From Sporolactobacillus kofuensis (GTDB lineage Bacteria > Bacillota > Bacilli > Bacillales > Sporolactobacillaceae), in NCBI RefSeq assembly GCF_024125425.1, contig NZ_JAMXWN010000001.1, positions 248,001 to 312,000 on the forward strand: 64,000 nt of DNA, written 5' to 3'. Under the pieces are notes generated by a model. It did not search any database, had not been told where the DNA came from, and was given only the letters and a program-made list of their open reading frames with translations. The position numbers were made by a program, and so were the translations under genes. Numbering within the stretch: position 1 is the first letter of the stretch; each line of letters begins with the position of its first letter. Positions 31,332-40,691 of this stretch are shown here, one piece after another.

Positions 31332-32114
31332 ATGTTCGACGGTAAAGAATGGGCTCTTGAGTACGAAATACATAACAACAGGCCAGGATTACTTGGTGAA
31401 GTGTCCTCACTTCTTGGCAAACTTGGAATAAATAGTTTAACACTAAACGATGTAGATGACGAGCGTCATGGATGACTTGTGTCATCATGTGATGATCTGC
31501 AGAATCAAGAATTTCTACCGTCTAAACATCATTGGAAACCACTCATCTGACAAAAGTACGGCAGACAACCATAGGTGACAGACTGGCTGTTTGTCATGGC
31601 CGATACGTCGAGAGGGACACCGGTGAGTGTGAAACATTTCGGTTCTCACGGGATGAAATTAGTTTCTCGTTGAGTTTATGACCGAATGGTTTAAAATGCC
31701 GATCCACCTTCTGCTCGGAATTTGAGGACTTCCTAGAGTTGGTAAGTCAGAGTCAACTTTAGAGCCAGTGTATCCGCTAATAAGCGCTGGCAGTTTGTCT
31801 CATCAACACTTTTGAAACAGGCGGTTCGAGCGGAACTGTCTAAGGATCAACGTACCTAAAATCATCTTTTTGTTATTGGATCGTGCGTTGTCCCAAAGGA
31901 TGAGGTCAGAAAGTCATTGGGCACTTATCGTGAATTGATGAGGCTTCCTGTCACTAAGGTTATTGAGCATCCGGATACCTTTGTGAGAGGAACTAAGTTT
32001 TCAAATAAAATGTTTGACTCTATTATCGAACTCCGCAATCAACGCAAAGAAGAAACAACATATGGGAGCATCCCGAATATCCAGGATTTTTCATGGCCTG
32101 ATGCAAATTCATAA
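31332..32114 (+). pseudogene. ymfK: ymfK (DUF3388) pseudogene with several frameshifts and stops
   Basis: Homology to YmfK (about 262 residues) runs across this interval but in several frames. The start MFDGKEWALEYEIHNNRPGL at 31332, with AAGGGGG upstream, is normal. An in-frame TGA at about 31473 replaces the conserved Met after HG. Further fragments match DRLAVCHGRYVERD (about 31582-31625), ETFRFSRDE, VEFMTEWFK, then a TGA where Arg is expected just before GLPRVGKSES. The C-terminal part from about 31917 (TYRELMRLPVTKVIEHPDTF) is nearly intact. Too many lesions for sequencing error. Confidence 0.85.
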
Positions 32115-32129
32115 TGGCAGGTGTTAGGA

Positions 32130-33017
32130 TTGAGTGAACTTGGTCAAGCTCTTAAGGAAGCCCGTGAACAGAAAAACTTGTCTCTGGACGCTCTTCAAGA
32201 GGAAACAAAAATTCAAAAGCGCTATCTCAAAGCAATCGAGGAAGGCGACTTCAGCCAGTTACCTGGTGAGTTCTACACTAGAGCTTTTATAAAAAGCTAT
32301 GCTGAGGCTGTAGACTTAGATTTCAAAAGTTTATCGGAACAATATGCTAGCGACATGCCTAGTATTAATAGGCAACCTGTAGAATCGCGAACGATGCCGC
32401 CTGACGGGAGTGAAGCAGATCGCACGCCGAAACCGTTGCGACGTAATGCTGTTCGCGCGAGCAATTGGTCATCGTTTGTTAATAAAGCTATTGTACTTGT
32501 ATTTGTACTAATCGCACTCATGATTGTGTACATTCTTGTCACGCATTTTGCAGGGAATCGTACCAATCCAAGTGCAGATCAGAGCAATGGAAATGCGGTA
32601 CAATATAAAGGGAGCAGTACTTCATCCAGTAGCAACTCATCTTCGGAAAATTCGGACACATCAAGCAGTTCTTCAGACGCTTCATCTACAACACAGAAAA
32701 TGAAGCAGGAGAAGGTACAAGGTTCTACGACCACATATACCTTATCCGGCGCAAAGAAATTCATTGTTACAGTAACGGCAAAGACGGATCGTCCGGCTTG
32801 GTTCATGGCGTCTGACGCAAAAACAAGTAAGCTTATTGCTCAAGGTACAGTGGCGGCAAATGGTAAGAAATCCTATCGTTTTGACGCAACCAATGTACAA
32901 ACATTAAACATTCAATTCGGAAATGTACCAGGTACGGTGTTCAAAATTAATGGTAAAACAGTGAAATTTTCAAACACGGCTACTGTTCAGCATTTGATTA
33001 TCAACTACACTAAGTAA
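32130..33017 (+). CDS. rodZ: RodZ-like cell-shape protein (YmfM)
   Basis: Bitopic membrane protein linking MreB to the wall synthesis machinery. 295 residues: N-terminal helix-turn-helix (LGQALKEAREQKNLSLDALQ, about 4-75), one membrane span at about 118-138, a Ser-rich extracellular linker (about 155-185), and a C-terminal DUF4115-type beta domain. A TTG start at 32130 is preferred because AGGTG at 32119-32123 spaces correctly; GTG at 32121 overlaps that site. It follows the ymfK remnant and precedes pgsA, the usual order. Confidence 0.9.
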   Translation: MSELGQALKEAREQKNLSLDALQEETKIQKRYLKAIEEGDFSQLPGEFYTRAFIKSYAEAVDLDFKSLSEQYASDMPSINRQPVESRTMPPDGSEADRTPKPLRRNAVRASNWSSFVNKAIVLVFVLIALMIVYILVTHFAGNRTNPSADQSNGNAVQYKGSSTSSSSNSSSENSDTSSSSSDASSTTQKMKQEKVQGSTTTYTLSGAKKFIVTVTAKTDRPAWFMASDAKTSKLIAQGTVAANGKKSYRFDATNVQTLNIQFGNVPGTVFKINGKTVKFSNTATVQHLIINYTK

Positions 33018-33030
33018 TTGCTTTCTTTCT

Positions 33031-33065
33031 AATGGGCCAGCCTTTGTGGTGGCTCACTTTTTTTG
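33031..33065 (+). terminator. Probable terminator after rodZ
   Basis: TGGGCCAGCC / GGTGGCTCA stem with a small bulge, then a T run. Confidence 0.65.
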
Positions 33066-33142
33066 GATTATACTAAGTTTCTAATGGAATTAACCGTCAT
33101 TGTTTATTCATAGTTTCAAGAACAGAATAGGAGGAATTGTTG

Positions 33143-33721
33143 ATGAATATCGCTAATAAATTAACTGTATCACGCATGATTATGATTCCACTTTTTTTAA
33201 TCTTCCTTCTTTCTCCGATTCATTTGGGTACATTGAGTGCGGGAATTTACCATCTCCCTGTATCTCAATTGATCGCCGCAGTCATCTTTATTCTCGCTTC
33301 ATTCACAGATTGGCTTGATGGTCAGCTTGCACGTAACTATCAATTGGTGACCAATTTTGGGAAACTGCTTGATCCACTCGCTGATAAATTGCTTGTGATG
33401 AGTGCTTTTGTCTCCTTTGTGGGTCTAGGAAGAATGGCATCTTGGATGGTCATCTTAATTTTGGCTCGGGAGTTTGCTGTTACCGGTTTGCGCCTTGTTG
33501 CTGTTGAGGAAGGCGAAGTGATCGCAGCAAGCAAAATTGCCAAATGGAAGACGTTCTCGCAAATGGTTGCGATCATCCTCTTTTTGTTTAATAATGTTCC
33601 ATTTGGTTTGAACGGTTTTCCGCTCGATCAGATCATCCTTTGGGTAGCTGTCCTCCTAACTGTCATTTCGGGTGTAGACTACTTTTACAAAAACAGCGAG
33701 ATTATTCTTCGCTCTAAATAA
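33143..33721 (+). CDS. pgsA: CDP-diacylglycerol-glycerol-3-phosphate 3-phosphatidyltransferase
   Basis: Makes phosphatidylglycerol phosphate, the first committed step to phosphatidylglycerol. 192 residues with several membrane spans and the CDP-alcohol phosphotransferase motif starting DWLDGQLAR and ending GKLLDPLADK. ATG 33143 is correctly spaced from AGGAGG; the TTG at 33137 is too close. Confidence 0.96.
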   Translation: MNIANKLTVSRMIMIPLFLIFLLSPIHLGTLSAGIYHLPVSQLIAAVIFILASFTDWLDGQLARNYQLVTNFGKLLDPLADKLLVMSAFVSFVGLGRMASWMVILILAREFAVTGLRLVAVEEGEVIAASKIAKWKTFSQMVAIILFLFNNVPFGLNGFPLDQIILWVAVLLTVISGVDYFYKNSEIILRSK

Positions 33722-33808
33722 GGAGAACGGACTTGCGCTCCATGCCTGTGTGCCTGATAATAGTGAGAGAATACTAGATCTGAAAACGCATGAGAGGAGT
33801 TCTTGCAC

Positions 33809-35056
33809 ATGAATGCGGAAATTATTGCAGTCGGTTCAGAACTGCTTCTTGGGCAGATTGCTAATACGAATGCTCAATTTATATCTGAGCATTTAGCTAC
33901 ACTGGGTATTGATGTTTTTTTTCATACCGTATGCGGTGATAATGAAGCCAGAATGATTGATGTGATCAAAAAAGCGGAAACAAGGGCTGATCTATTAATT
34001 TTTACAGGCGGCCTTGGTCCGACCAAAGATGACTTGACAAAAGAGACTGTTGCTCAAGTACTCGGAAGGAAGCTGGTCACTGATCAGGAAGCTATGGATA
34101 GTATTCTTGAATACTTTAAAGTGACTGGCCGTGAAATGACTGAGAATAATAAGAAACAGGCCCTTGTTATCGAAGGTAGCCAGGTATTGCCCAATCACCA
34201 TGGCATGGCACCGGGTATGATTGTTGATGCAGAGAATCATTTATACTTACTGATGCCGGGTGTACCTTCAGAAATGAAACCAATGTTTCTTGATTTTGCC
34301 AGTGGCTATCTAGCCAGCCGTAATAATGAGCATATACAGTCCCGTGTTCTCCGTTTCTTTGGAATTGGAGAATCTCAGCTCGAAACCAAAATTATCGATC
34401 TCATTGATGCACAATCCAATCCAACCATTGCTCCACTTGCAAAAGAGAGTGAAGTGACGCTGAGACTGACAGCGAAGCACGAACGGGTTGAGCAAGCAAA
34501 TGCAATGCTTGACAAAATTGAAGCAGAAATTGATTCTCGTGTTGGCCAATTTTTATATGGCTATAACGAAGATTCACTGCCTGAGATTGTATTTAAACTC
34601 TTAGTAGATCAAAAGAAAACGATCGCTTTTGCAGAAAGCCTGACCGGAGGAATGGCTGCTGATTGGATGGCTGGTATTCCAGGAGCATCTTCTGTGCTAA
34701 AGGGTGGGGTAGTTTCGTATACAAATCAAGTCAAAGCAGATCTTCTACATGTACCTTCTGAGGTTTTAGCAAGTGATGGCGCGGTTAGTGATCGCTGTGC
34801 AAAGCACATGGCAGAATCTGTTCGGAAGTTATGCCATTCAGATATCGGGCTATCTTTTACTGGTGTTGCCGGGCCGGACAAGAGCGAAGGAAAAGCAGTT
34901 GGAACGGTTTATATTGGTTTCAGTGACGCTCATGAGACTCAAAGTTATCGATTCCAGTTCAATGGAGCACGCCAAAAGATCAGAACACAATCGGCTAAGA
35001 CTGGTTATGATCTTGTCAGAAGGCATTTGAGAACACTTCCATTACTTAATCAATAA
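33809..35056 (+). CDS. cinA: CinA competence/damage-inducible protein
   Basis: 415 residues. N-terminal MoCF-like domain (EIIAVGSELLLGQIANTNAQ, FTGGLGPTKDDLT) and C-terminal PncC-type NMN amidohydrolase domain (FAESLTGGMAADWM, VSYTNQVK, FTGVAGPD). Linked in other bacteria to nucleotide pool repair and co-expressed with recA. ATG 33809 fits AGGAG at 33795-33799. In this window a repeat and a promoter separate it from recA. Confidence 0.94.
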   Translation: MNAEIIAVGSELLLGQIANTNAQFISEHLATLGIDVFFHTVCGDNEARMIDVIKKAETRADLLIFTGGLGPTKDDLTKETVAQVLGRKLVTDQEAMDSILEYFKVTGREMTENNKKQALVIEGSQVLPNHHGMAPGMIVDAENHLYLLMPGVPSEMKPMFLDFASGYLASRNNEHIQSRVLRFFGIGESQLETKIIDLIDAQSNPTIAPLAKESEVTLRLTAKHERVEQANAMLDKIEAEIDSRVGQFLYGYNEDSLPEIVFKLLVDQKKTIAFAESLTGGMAADWMAGIPGASSVLKGGVVSYTNQVKADLLHVPSEVLASDGAVSDRCAKHMAESVRKLCHSDIGLSFTGVAGPDKSEGKAVGTVYIGFSDAHETQSYRFQFNGARQKIRTQSAKTGYDLVRRHLRTLPLLNQ

Positions 35057-35100
35057 TTATGTTCAATTTTCATGCTGTTTTCTGATTAAAAGATAATGTG

Positions 35101-35180
35101 GGAGACGCCTGCGGGATCATTGATTGGCGCCAGCGAGACTACATCGATGAGGCTCGCGAGGCGTCGATGGAAGCGAACAC
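35101..35180. repeat. Partly palindromic segment resembling a dispersed Bacillaceae repeat
   Basis: Starts GGAGACGCCTGCGGGA. GACGCCT (35104-35110) is complementary to AGGCGTC (35159-35165). The opening resembles 27314-27330. I recall similar GGAGAC..CCTGCGGGA repeats in Bacillaceae genomes; no Rfam or repeat search was possible. Confidence 0.45.
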
Positions 35181-35231
35181 ATAGCTAGAATCAATAAAGC
35201 AACACCGAAAGATTTTAACATAGAAAAAAAG

Positions 35232-35282
35232 CGAATAAATATTCGCAGAACACTTGTGCTCTTTTTTGAAAAAAGGTATGAT
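35232..35282 (+). promoter_or_regulatory. recA promoter with LexA-type SOS box
   Basis: CGAATAAATATTCG at 35232-35245 is a perfect inverted repeat close to the Gram-positive SOS box (CGAACNNNNGTTCG). A partial second box GAACACTTGTGC overlaps the -35. Promoter: TTGTGC (35254-35259), 17 bases, TATGAT (35277-35282). Confidence 0.7.
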
Positions 35283-35318
35283 AGCATAAGAGAATGTTGA
35301 AGGAGATGAACCACGATA

Positions 35319-36371
35319 ATGGCTGAAAAGAATGAACGAAAAGCAGCACTCGACAATGCACTTCGCCAGATCGAAAAACAATTTGGCAAAGGTTCGATTA
35401 TGAGATTAGGAGAACGGCCGGAACAGCGAGTATCAACAGTATCAAGCGGTTCACTGGCTTTAGATATAGCAATGGGTGTCGGTGGTTATCCACGTGGCCG
35501 AATTATTGAAATATATGGTCCTGAATCCTCAGGTAAAACAACAGTTGCACTGCATGCGATCGCTGAAGCACAACAAGGTGGCGGACAAGCTGCGTTTATC
35601 GATGCAGAACATGCATTGGATCCGGTATATGCAGAAAATCTTGGTGTTAATATTGATGAACTACTTCTTTCACAACCGGATACCGGTGAGCAGGCTCTTG
35701 AAATTGCCGAAGCGTTGGTGCGTAGTGGAGCAGTTGATATTATTGTCATCGATTCCGTTGCTGCATTAGTTCCAAAAGCGGAAATTGAAGGCGAAATGGG
35801 AGACGCGCATGTTGGTTTGCAGGCGCGTTTGATGTCTCAAGCGTTGAGAAAATTGGGAGGAGCTATCAGCAAGTCTAAGACAACGGCAATCTTTATCAAC
35901 CAGATTCGTGAGAAGGTAGGCGTTATGTTCGGCAATCCTGAAACGACACCAGGTGGGCGTGCACTTAAATTCTATGCTTCTGTACGCTTAGAAGTACGTC
36001 GTGCTGAGGCTTTGAAACTAGGGAATGACATTGTAGGTAACAGAGCAAGAATTAAAGTCGTGAAAAACAAGGTTGCACCTCCTTTCAAACAAGCTGAAGT
36101 GGACATTATGTATGGACAAGGGATCTCCCAAGAAGGCGAAATTCTCGACATTGGAGCGGATCTCGATATCGTTGAAAAGAGCGGCTCATGGTATTCTTAC
36201 AATAAGGAACGATTGGGGCAAGGTCGTGAGAATGCGAAATTGTACCTGAAAGAAAATGAAGCCGTAAAAGATGCGATTAAGCAACAAATTCGTGCACACT
36301 ATAACTTAGATGACCTTCCTGACGAGGCTTCGGTTAATGCAGAAGCGCAGCCACTTCCTGACGAAGAATAA
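35319..36371 (+). CDS. recA: Recombinase RecA
   Basis: Strand-exchange ATPase and LexA coprotease. 350 residues with Walker A GPESSGKT at 67-74, [21 protein letters not shown] in part, and the L2 loop region [22 protein letters not shown] in part. C-terminal acidic tail. Strong AAGGAG site. SOS-type control by the box upstream is likely. Confidence 0.98.
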   Translation: MAEKNERKAALDNALRQIEKQFGKGSIMRLGERPEQRVSTVSSGSLALDIAMGVGGYPRGRIIEIYGPESSGKTTVALHAIAEAQQGGGQAAFIDAEHALDPVYAENLGVNIDELLLSQPDTGEQALEIAEALVRSGAVDIIVIDSVAALVPKAEIEGEMGDAHVGLQARLMSQALRKLGGAISKSKTTAIFINQIREKVGVMFGNPETTPGGRALKFYASVRLEVRRAEALKLGNDIVGNRARIKVVKNKVAPPFKQAEVDIMYGQGISQEGEILDIGADLDIVEKSGSWYSYNKERLGQGRENAKLYLKENEAVKDAIKQQIRAHYNLDDLPDEASVNAEAQPLPDEE

Positions 36372-36404
36372 TAGATAACTGATTGAGTCATAATCTCTAC
36401 AACG

Positions 36405-36442
36405 AAGAACTTGCACCTGTATCGTGGTGTAAGTTCTTTTTT
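36405..36442 (+). terminator. Intrinsic terminator after recA
   Basis: AAGAACTTGCACC / GGTGTAAGTTCTT with one mismatch, followed by T residues. Confidence 0.9.
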
Positions 36443-36518
36443 GTGGTGTGAACGCTTTTAATGATGTTGAAAAATCAGAAAATAACAGTAGTTTCCTCAA
36501 TGCTTGGATTGCGTAAGG

Positions 36519-36547
36519 TTGACAACCCAAATAGGCAATTATACAAT
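36519..36547 (+). promoter_or_regulatory. Strong sigma-A promoter ahead of rny
   Basis: TTGACA (36519-36524), 17-base spacer, TACAAT (36542-36547). It lies about 240 bases upstream of rny, giving a long untranslated leader with no credible ORF. Bases 36372-36785 hold only the recA terminator, this promoter and the leader. Confidence 0.7.
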
Positions 36548-36785
36548 GAACATGTAACTACAAAGTTTTTGATTTTTTGATTATGTAAACTTATCGCATG
36601 AACATGCTTAAGGGTGATAAAGAAAGTAATTCGCTTAAAGGTTCCTTTCAATCCACTCGTTATCACGAGCAATCGAATATGAACACTGAAAGATCTTACT
36701 TTCCATTTGTCGCTACGTTAAGCATCATTCAAAAGTAAAAACATTTGTTTTACTTATTGATGATATGGAAAAGCAAGGAGGTGAA

Positions 36786-38351
36786 ATGATGACAGCTTAT
36801 GTTATGATCGCCTCCATTGCGCTGACCTCTGTAGTTTGTCTGTTTGTTGGCTATTACATTCGAAAGAAAATTGCTGAAGCAAAAATTGCTACTGCTGAAA
36901 CTGCGGCACGCCAAATCGTTGATGATGCACACCGAGATGCGGAAGCCTTGAAAAAGGAAGCGCTCTTGGAAGCAAAAGACGAAATTCACACGCTTAGAAC
37001 TCAGACTGAGAATGAGGCACGTGATCGGCGAAATGAACTTCAGAGGCAGGAAAACCGCCTTTTGCAGAAAGAGGATCTGCTCGATCGAAAAAGCGAATCT
37101 CTCGATAATAAAGAAAGTTCATTGGAAAAAAGGGAGGAATCTCTTAGCAAGAAACGTCGACAAATTGAAGAGATGGAAAGCAAAGTGGAGGAATCGCTGC
37201 GTAAACAGCAGTCAGAACTCGAACGAATATCCGGACTAACTAATGATGAGGCGAAAGAGCTTATCTTGAACCAAGTGAGACAGGAAACGGCTCATGAGGC
37301 TGCTCAGATCGCAAAGGACATTGAGACACGAGCGAAAGAAGATGCTGAAAAGAAAGCAAAAAGCATTCTTTCTCTAGCGATTCAGCGTTGTGCGGCTGAT
37401 CATGTTACTGAGACTACTGTTTCGGTTGTTAACTTGCCAAATGACGAGATGAAAGGACGTATTATCGGACGAGAAGGTCGAAACATTCGTACGTTAGAAA
37501 CTTTAACGGGGATTGACTTGATCATTGATGATACTCCGGAAGCAGTCATATTGTCGGGATTTGATCCGATTCGCCGCGAAGTTGCGCGAATTGCTCTTGA
37601 AAAACTTGTGCAGGATGGTCGTATCCATCCAGCACGTATTGAAGAGATGGTTGAAAAATCACGGCATGAGGTCGATGAGAAAATTCGCGATTATGGTGAA
37701 CAAACAACCTTTGAGGTTGGCATCCACAGTCTGCATCCGGACTTAATTAAAATTTTGGGTCGACTCCACTTCAGAACGAGCTACGGTCAAAATGTTTTGA
37801 AGCATTCAGTGGAGGTTGCTTTCTTAGCTGGAATGATGGCTGCCGAACTCGGTGAGGATGAGCATTTGGCTAGAAGAGCCGGACTTCTACACGATATCGG
37901 TAAAGCGATTGATCATGAGGTTGAAGGTAGCCATGTTGAAATCGGCGTAGAATTGGCGACGAAGTACAAGGAGCACCCGGTTGTGATTAACAGTATCGCG
38001 TCTCACCATGGTGACACGGAAGCTACTTCTGTCATTTCAGTACTTGTGGCCGCTGCCGATGCATTGTCTGCTGCAAGACCTGGAGCAAGACGTGAGACGC
38101 TTGAGACGTATATCCATAGGCTCGAAAAGTTAGAGGAAATTTCAGAATCCTTTGAGGGTGTTGAGAAATCCTATGCGATTCAAGCAGGTCGTGAAATTCG
38201 CATCATTGTTCAGCCAGATATCGTTGACGACGCGAAGTCCTATCAGTTAGCGCATGAAATCACCCAAAAGATTGAAAATGAACTGGATTATCCAGGAAAT
38301 ATCAAAGTAACGGTAATTCGTGAAACGCGAGCTGTAGAATATGCGAAATAA
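36786..38351 (+). CDS. rny: Ribonuclease Y
   Basis: Membrane-anchored endoribonuclease that starts mRNA turnover in Firmicutes; partners include PNPase and RNase J. 521 residues (B. subtilis 520): N-terminal membrane helix, coiled coil (about 30-205), KH domain ([20 protein letters not shown]), then the HD domain with HDIGKA and HHGD. ATG 36786 follows AAGGAGGTGA; an in-frame upstream ATG at 36765 would include that site. pbpX, between recA and rny in B. subtilis, is absent. Confidence 0.96.
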   Translation: MMTAYVMIASIALTSVVCLFVGYYIRKKIAEAKIATAETAARQIVDDAHRDAEALKKEALLEAKDEIHTLRTQTENEARDRRNELQRQENRLLQKEDLLDRKSESLDNKESSLEKREESLSKKRRQIEEMESKVEESLRKQQSELERISGLTNDEAKELILNQVRQETAHEAAQIAKDIETRAKEDAEKKAKSILSLAIQRCAADHVTETTVSVVNLPNDEMKGRIIGREGRNIRTLETLTGIDLIIDDTPEAVILSGFDPIRREVARIALEKLVQDGRIHPARIEEMVEKSRHEVDEKIRDYGEQTTFEVGIHSLHPDLIKILGRLHFRTSYGQNVLKHSVEVAFLAGMMAAELGEDEHLARRAGLLHDIGKAIDHEVEGSHVEIGVELATKYKEHPVVINSIASHHGDTEATSVISVLVAAADALSAARPGARRETLETYIHRLEKLEEISESFEGVEKSYAIQAGREIRIIVQPDIVDDAKSYQLAHEITQKIENELDYPGNIKVTVIRETRAVEYAK

Positions 38352-38352
38352 G

Positions 38353-38379
38353 AAAGGCGGCGAACAGCCGCCTTTTTTA
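38353..38379 (+). terminator. Intrinsic terminator after rny
   Basis: AAGGCGGC / GCCGCCTT stem, GAACA loop, T run. Confidence 0.93.
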
Positions 38380-38564
38380 TACTATATTTAAATAATTTAC
38401 GTTGAGTAATCGGTCATATGCTGCACTCACGAACTAGATAATGATCAAGTGAGCATTAACCGAAACAAATCAGCTCTTGACTTTGGATCAGGTGAACTCA
38501 GCCAATATTTTTTTACTTGAATTTAAGATTGAAATAAAGAAGTACTCGGAAAAGAGCGTGGAGA

Positions 38565-39362
38565 ATGAAGATACTATTTGTCGGTGATGTCTACGGACGC
38601 ACGGGGAGGCAGATGATCCAAGACTATCTGCCGAAATTGAAGAGTAAGTTTAATCCGACGGCAACAATTGTGAATGCTGAAAATGCCGCACATGGAAAGG
38701 GACTTACAAAGAAAATTTACAGACAGCTGCTTGAAGTTGGTGCGGATATGCTCACGATGGGGAATCACACCTGGGATAATCGCGAAATCTTTGAATTTAT
38801 TGACGATGCCAAGCAACTTGTTCGACCGGCAAACTTCCCGGCAGGAACACCTGGAACGGGGCTTCGCTTCTTGACATTGCCACATAATATCCAAGTTGCT
38901 GTGATTAATATACAAGGACGCGTCTTTCTTCCACCGTTAGATGATCCATTTAGCACTGTAAAACAGCTCGTAGACGAGGCACGAAAGAAAACACCAATTA
39001 TCTTTATTGATGTGCATGCGGAAACGACGAGTGAGAAACTTGCACTAGGTTGGTATTTGGATGGCACTGTTTCCGCAGTTGTTGGTACGCATACCCATGT
39101 TCAAACCGCAGATGAACGGATCTTTCCACAGGGCACTGCGTATCTCACCGATGTCGGGATGACCGGACCTTATAATGGAATTATTGGTGTGCAAAGGGCA
39201 TCGGTGACCAAACGCTTCCTTACATCGATGCCGGTTCGTTTTGAAAGTGAAGAAGGGCCGGGCCAATTAAGCGCAGTACTGATTCACGTTAATGACAAAA
39301 CAGGTAAAGCAAGCAAAATCGAACGTATATTAATTAATGATGATCATTTGTTTTTTGATTGA
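38565..39362 (+). CDS. ymdB: YmdB metallophosphoesterase (2',3'-cyclic phosphodiesterase type)
   Basis: 265 residues with the dimetal motifs GDVYGRTGR, NAENAAHGKGLT, MGNHTWDNRE, IDVHAE and GTHTHVQTAD. In B. subtilis YmdB hydrolyses cyclic nucleotides and affects biofilm and motility decisions, and it lies next to rny as here. ATG with TGGAG upstream, own terminator. Confidence 0.93.
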   Translation: MKILFVGDVYGRTGRQMIQDYLPKLKSKFNPTATIVNAENAAHGKGLTKKIYRQLLEVGADMLTMGNHTWDNREIFEFIDDAKQLVRPANFPAGTPGTGLRFLTLPHNIQVAVINIQGRVFLPPLDDPFSTVKQLVDEARKKTPIIFIDVHAETTSEKLALGWYLDGTVSAVVGTHTHVQTADERIFPQGTAYLTDVGMTGPYNGIIGVQRASVTKRFLTSMPVRFESEEGPGQLSAVLIHVNDKTGKASKIERILINDDHLFFD

Positions 39363-39390
39363 TGGATTATAAGGTGACTATAAATCTATA

Positions 39391-39429
39391 AAAAAGACAG
39401 CTTCACGCATAGGTGAAACTGTCTTTTTT
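39391..39429 (+). terminator. Intrinsic terminator after ymdB
   Basis: AAAGACAG-C-TTCAC / GTGAA-A-CTGTCTTT stem followed by T residues. Confidence 0.9.
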
Positions 39430-39566
39430 ACAATTATTTGCGAAGTCAAAATGTCGAGAACACTACGAAACATCATGAGAACATTTTCGCATTCATTCAT
39501 GACAAACCATTTCTTTTTGGCACCGTTAGGTCACTTTTAAGTCACTTTAGATTTGATCGAAGTGAC

Positions 39567-39590
39567 AAAAGGGTCTTTATGACACCCTTT
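39567..39590 (-). terminator. Possible terminator of spoVS
   Basis: On the minus strand AAAGGGTGTC / GACCCTTTT forms a short hairpin directly at the spoVS stop, with a T-rich tail. Confidence 0.5.
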
Positions 39591-39850
39591 CAACGTGGTT
39601 CAACGATGAGCTTGATTGCTGTCCGTTCTTCTCCATCAATCAGAATATCTGTAAATGCTGGAATGCAAATGAGATCAAGTCCGCTCGGTGCGACGAAGCC
39701 TCTAGCGATGGCTACGGCTTTTACGGCTTGATTGAGCGCTCCTGCGCCAATTGCTTGTATTTCCGCTGTTTTTTGTTCCCTCATTGCATGTGCAAGGGCA
39801 CCGGCAACAGAATTAGGTATAGATTTTGCTGAAACTTTTAACACATCCAT
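39590..39850 (-). CDS. spoVS: Stage V sporulation protein S
   Basis: 86 residues, nearly identical to SpoVS: VLKVSAKSIPNSVAGALAHA, EIQAIGAGALNQAVKAVAIA, and the C-terminus DGEERTAIKLIVEPR. SpoVS (Alba-like fold) affects engulfment/septation and coat assembly. It is on the opposite strand to its neighbours ymdB and the CBS gene, unlike B. subtilis. AAGGAG lies about 13 bases from the ATG, a little far, but the N-terminus matches the family. Confidence 0.95.
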   Translation of the reverse strand: MDVLKVSAKSIPNSVAGALAHAMREQKTAEIQAIGAGALNQAVKAVAIARGFVAPSGLDLICIPAFTDILIDGEERTAIKLIVEPR

Positions 39851-40047
39851 GTCCGCTTGTCATCTCCTTATGAGGATTGCCCATAAAATACTATATTCTT
39901 GAAAAAGATGACTATGCCACTTTGAGCAGAAAGTTTGTTCAACATGGTTTTGACTCATAAAGTTAAGTGGCTCAGTTTTAACAACACATTGAATTTTTCT
40001 ATGCGATTCGTGAGTAAGAAGGGGACAGAACAACAGAGTGGATAATG

Positions 40048-40076
40048 TTTAAGCGGTTACATAAACATGGTATAAT
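40048..40076 (+). promoter_or_regulatory. Extended -10 promoter of the CBS-domain gene
   Basis: TGGTATAAT (TATAAT at 40071-40076) with a weak TTTAAG 17 bases upstream. Confidence 0.6.
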
Positions 40077-40126
40077 AATAAGAGAAACAGAAGATATAGT
40101 TCAAACGCTTAAGGAGGCGAATGCTG

Positions 40127-40588
40127 ATGCTTGTCGAACAATTAATGATCAAAAATGTGGTGACTGTTCGTGAAACGGATACCATTAAGTCACTCATTAA
40201 GACAATGATTGATCACAACATCGGTGGTGCTCCGGTCTTGGATGGAAACGATCGATTAGTTGGCTACATCAGCGATGGCGATTTGTTACGCGCACTATCA
40301 CCCAAGCAGCAAACCATCTATGATCTCTATTCATTAATTTCAGCGATTCGTGTTGATCTATCTACCGAAAAAATAAGAGATCTTCTGGATCAGCAAGTAA
40401 AAGATTTAATGAAAAAGAAGAATTTACAGATGGTTCATGAAGATAAAGATTTGGATTCCGTTCTTAAATTGCTTTCTCATTACCATATCAAGCGCATCCC
40501 AGTCGTCGATGATGAACGACATGTTGTGGGATTACTTACGAGAAGCCATATCATTCGTCACATTGGTGAACAGTTGATTAACGAATAA
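40127..40588 (+). CDS. Stand-alone CBS-domain pair protein
   Basis: 153 residues made of two CBS domains (about 1-60 and 85-150), with GGAPVLDGNDRLVGYISDGDLL and IKRIPVVDDERHVVGLLTR in parts. Such Bateman modules bind adenosine nucleotides and sense energy state; no fused effector is present, so its target is unknown. ATG 40127 is correctly spaced from AAGGAGG. Own promoter and terminator. Confidence 0.85.
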   Translation: MLVEQLMIKNVVTVRETDTIKSLIKTMIDHNIGGAPVLDGNDRLVGYISDGDLLRALSPKQQTIYDLYSLISAIRVDLSTEKIRDLLDQQVKDLMKKKNLQMVHEDKDLDSVLKLLSHYHIKRIPVVDDERHVVGLLTRSHIIRHIGEQLINE

Positions 40589-40603
40589 TTGAATATAAAT
40601 ACT

Positions 40604-40643
40604 AATGAAGCAGTATGGGAATCTCCCTACTGCTTCATTTTCT
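40604..40643 (+). terminator. Intrinsic terminator after the CBS gene
   Basis: AATGAAGCAGTA...GGGA pairs with TCCC...TACTGCTTCATT with a one-base bulge, then a T-rich tail. Confidence 0.85.
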
Positions 40644-40691
40644 CTGTTCTTCTACGATAATACTCTTACATCATTTACTCTCCATCTTTTA

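Noticed and set aside
39438-39731. Plus-strand frame opposite spoVS
   Set aside because: Antisense to a well-supported gene and without family resemblance.
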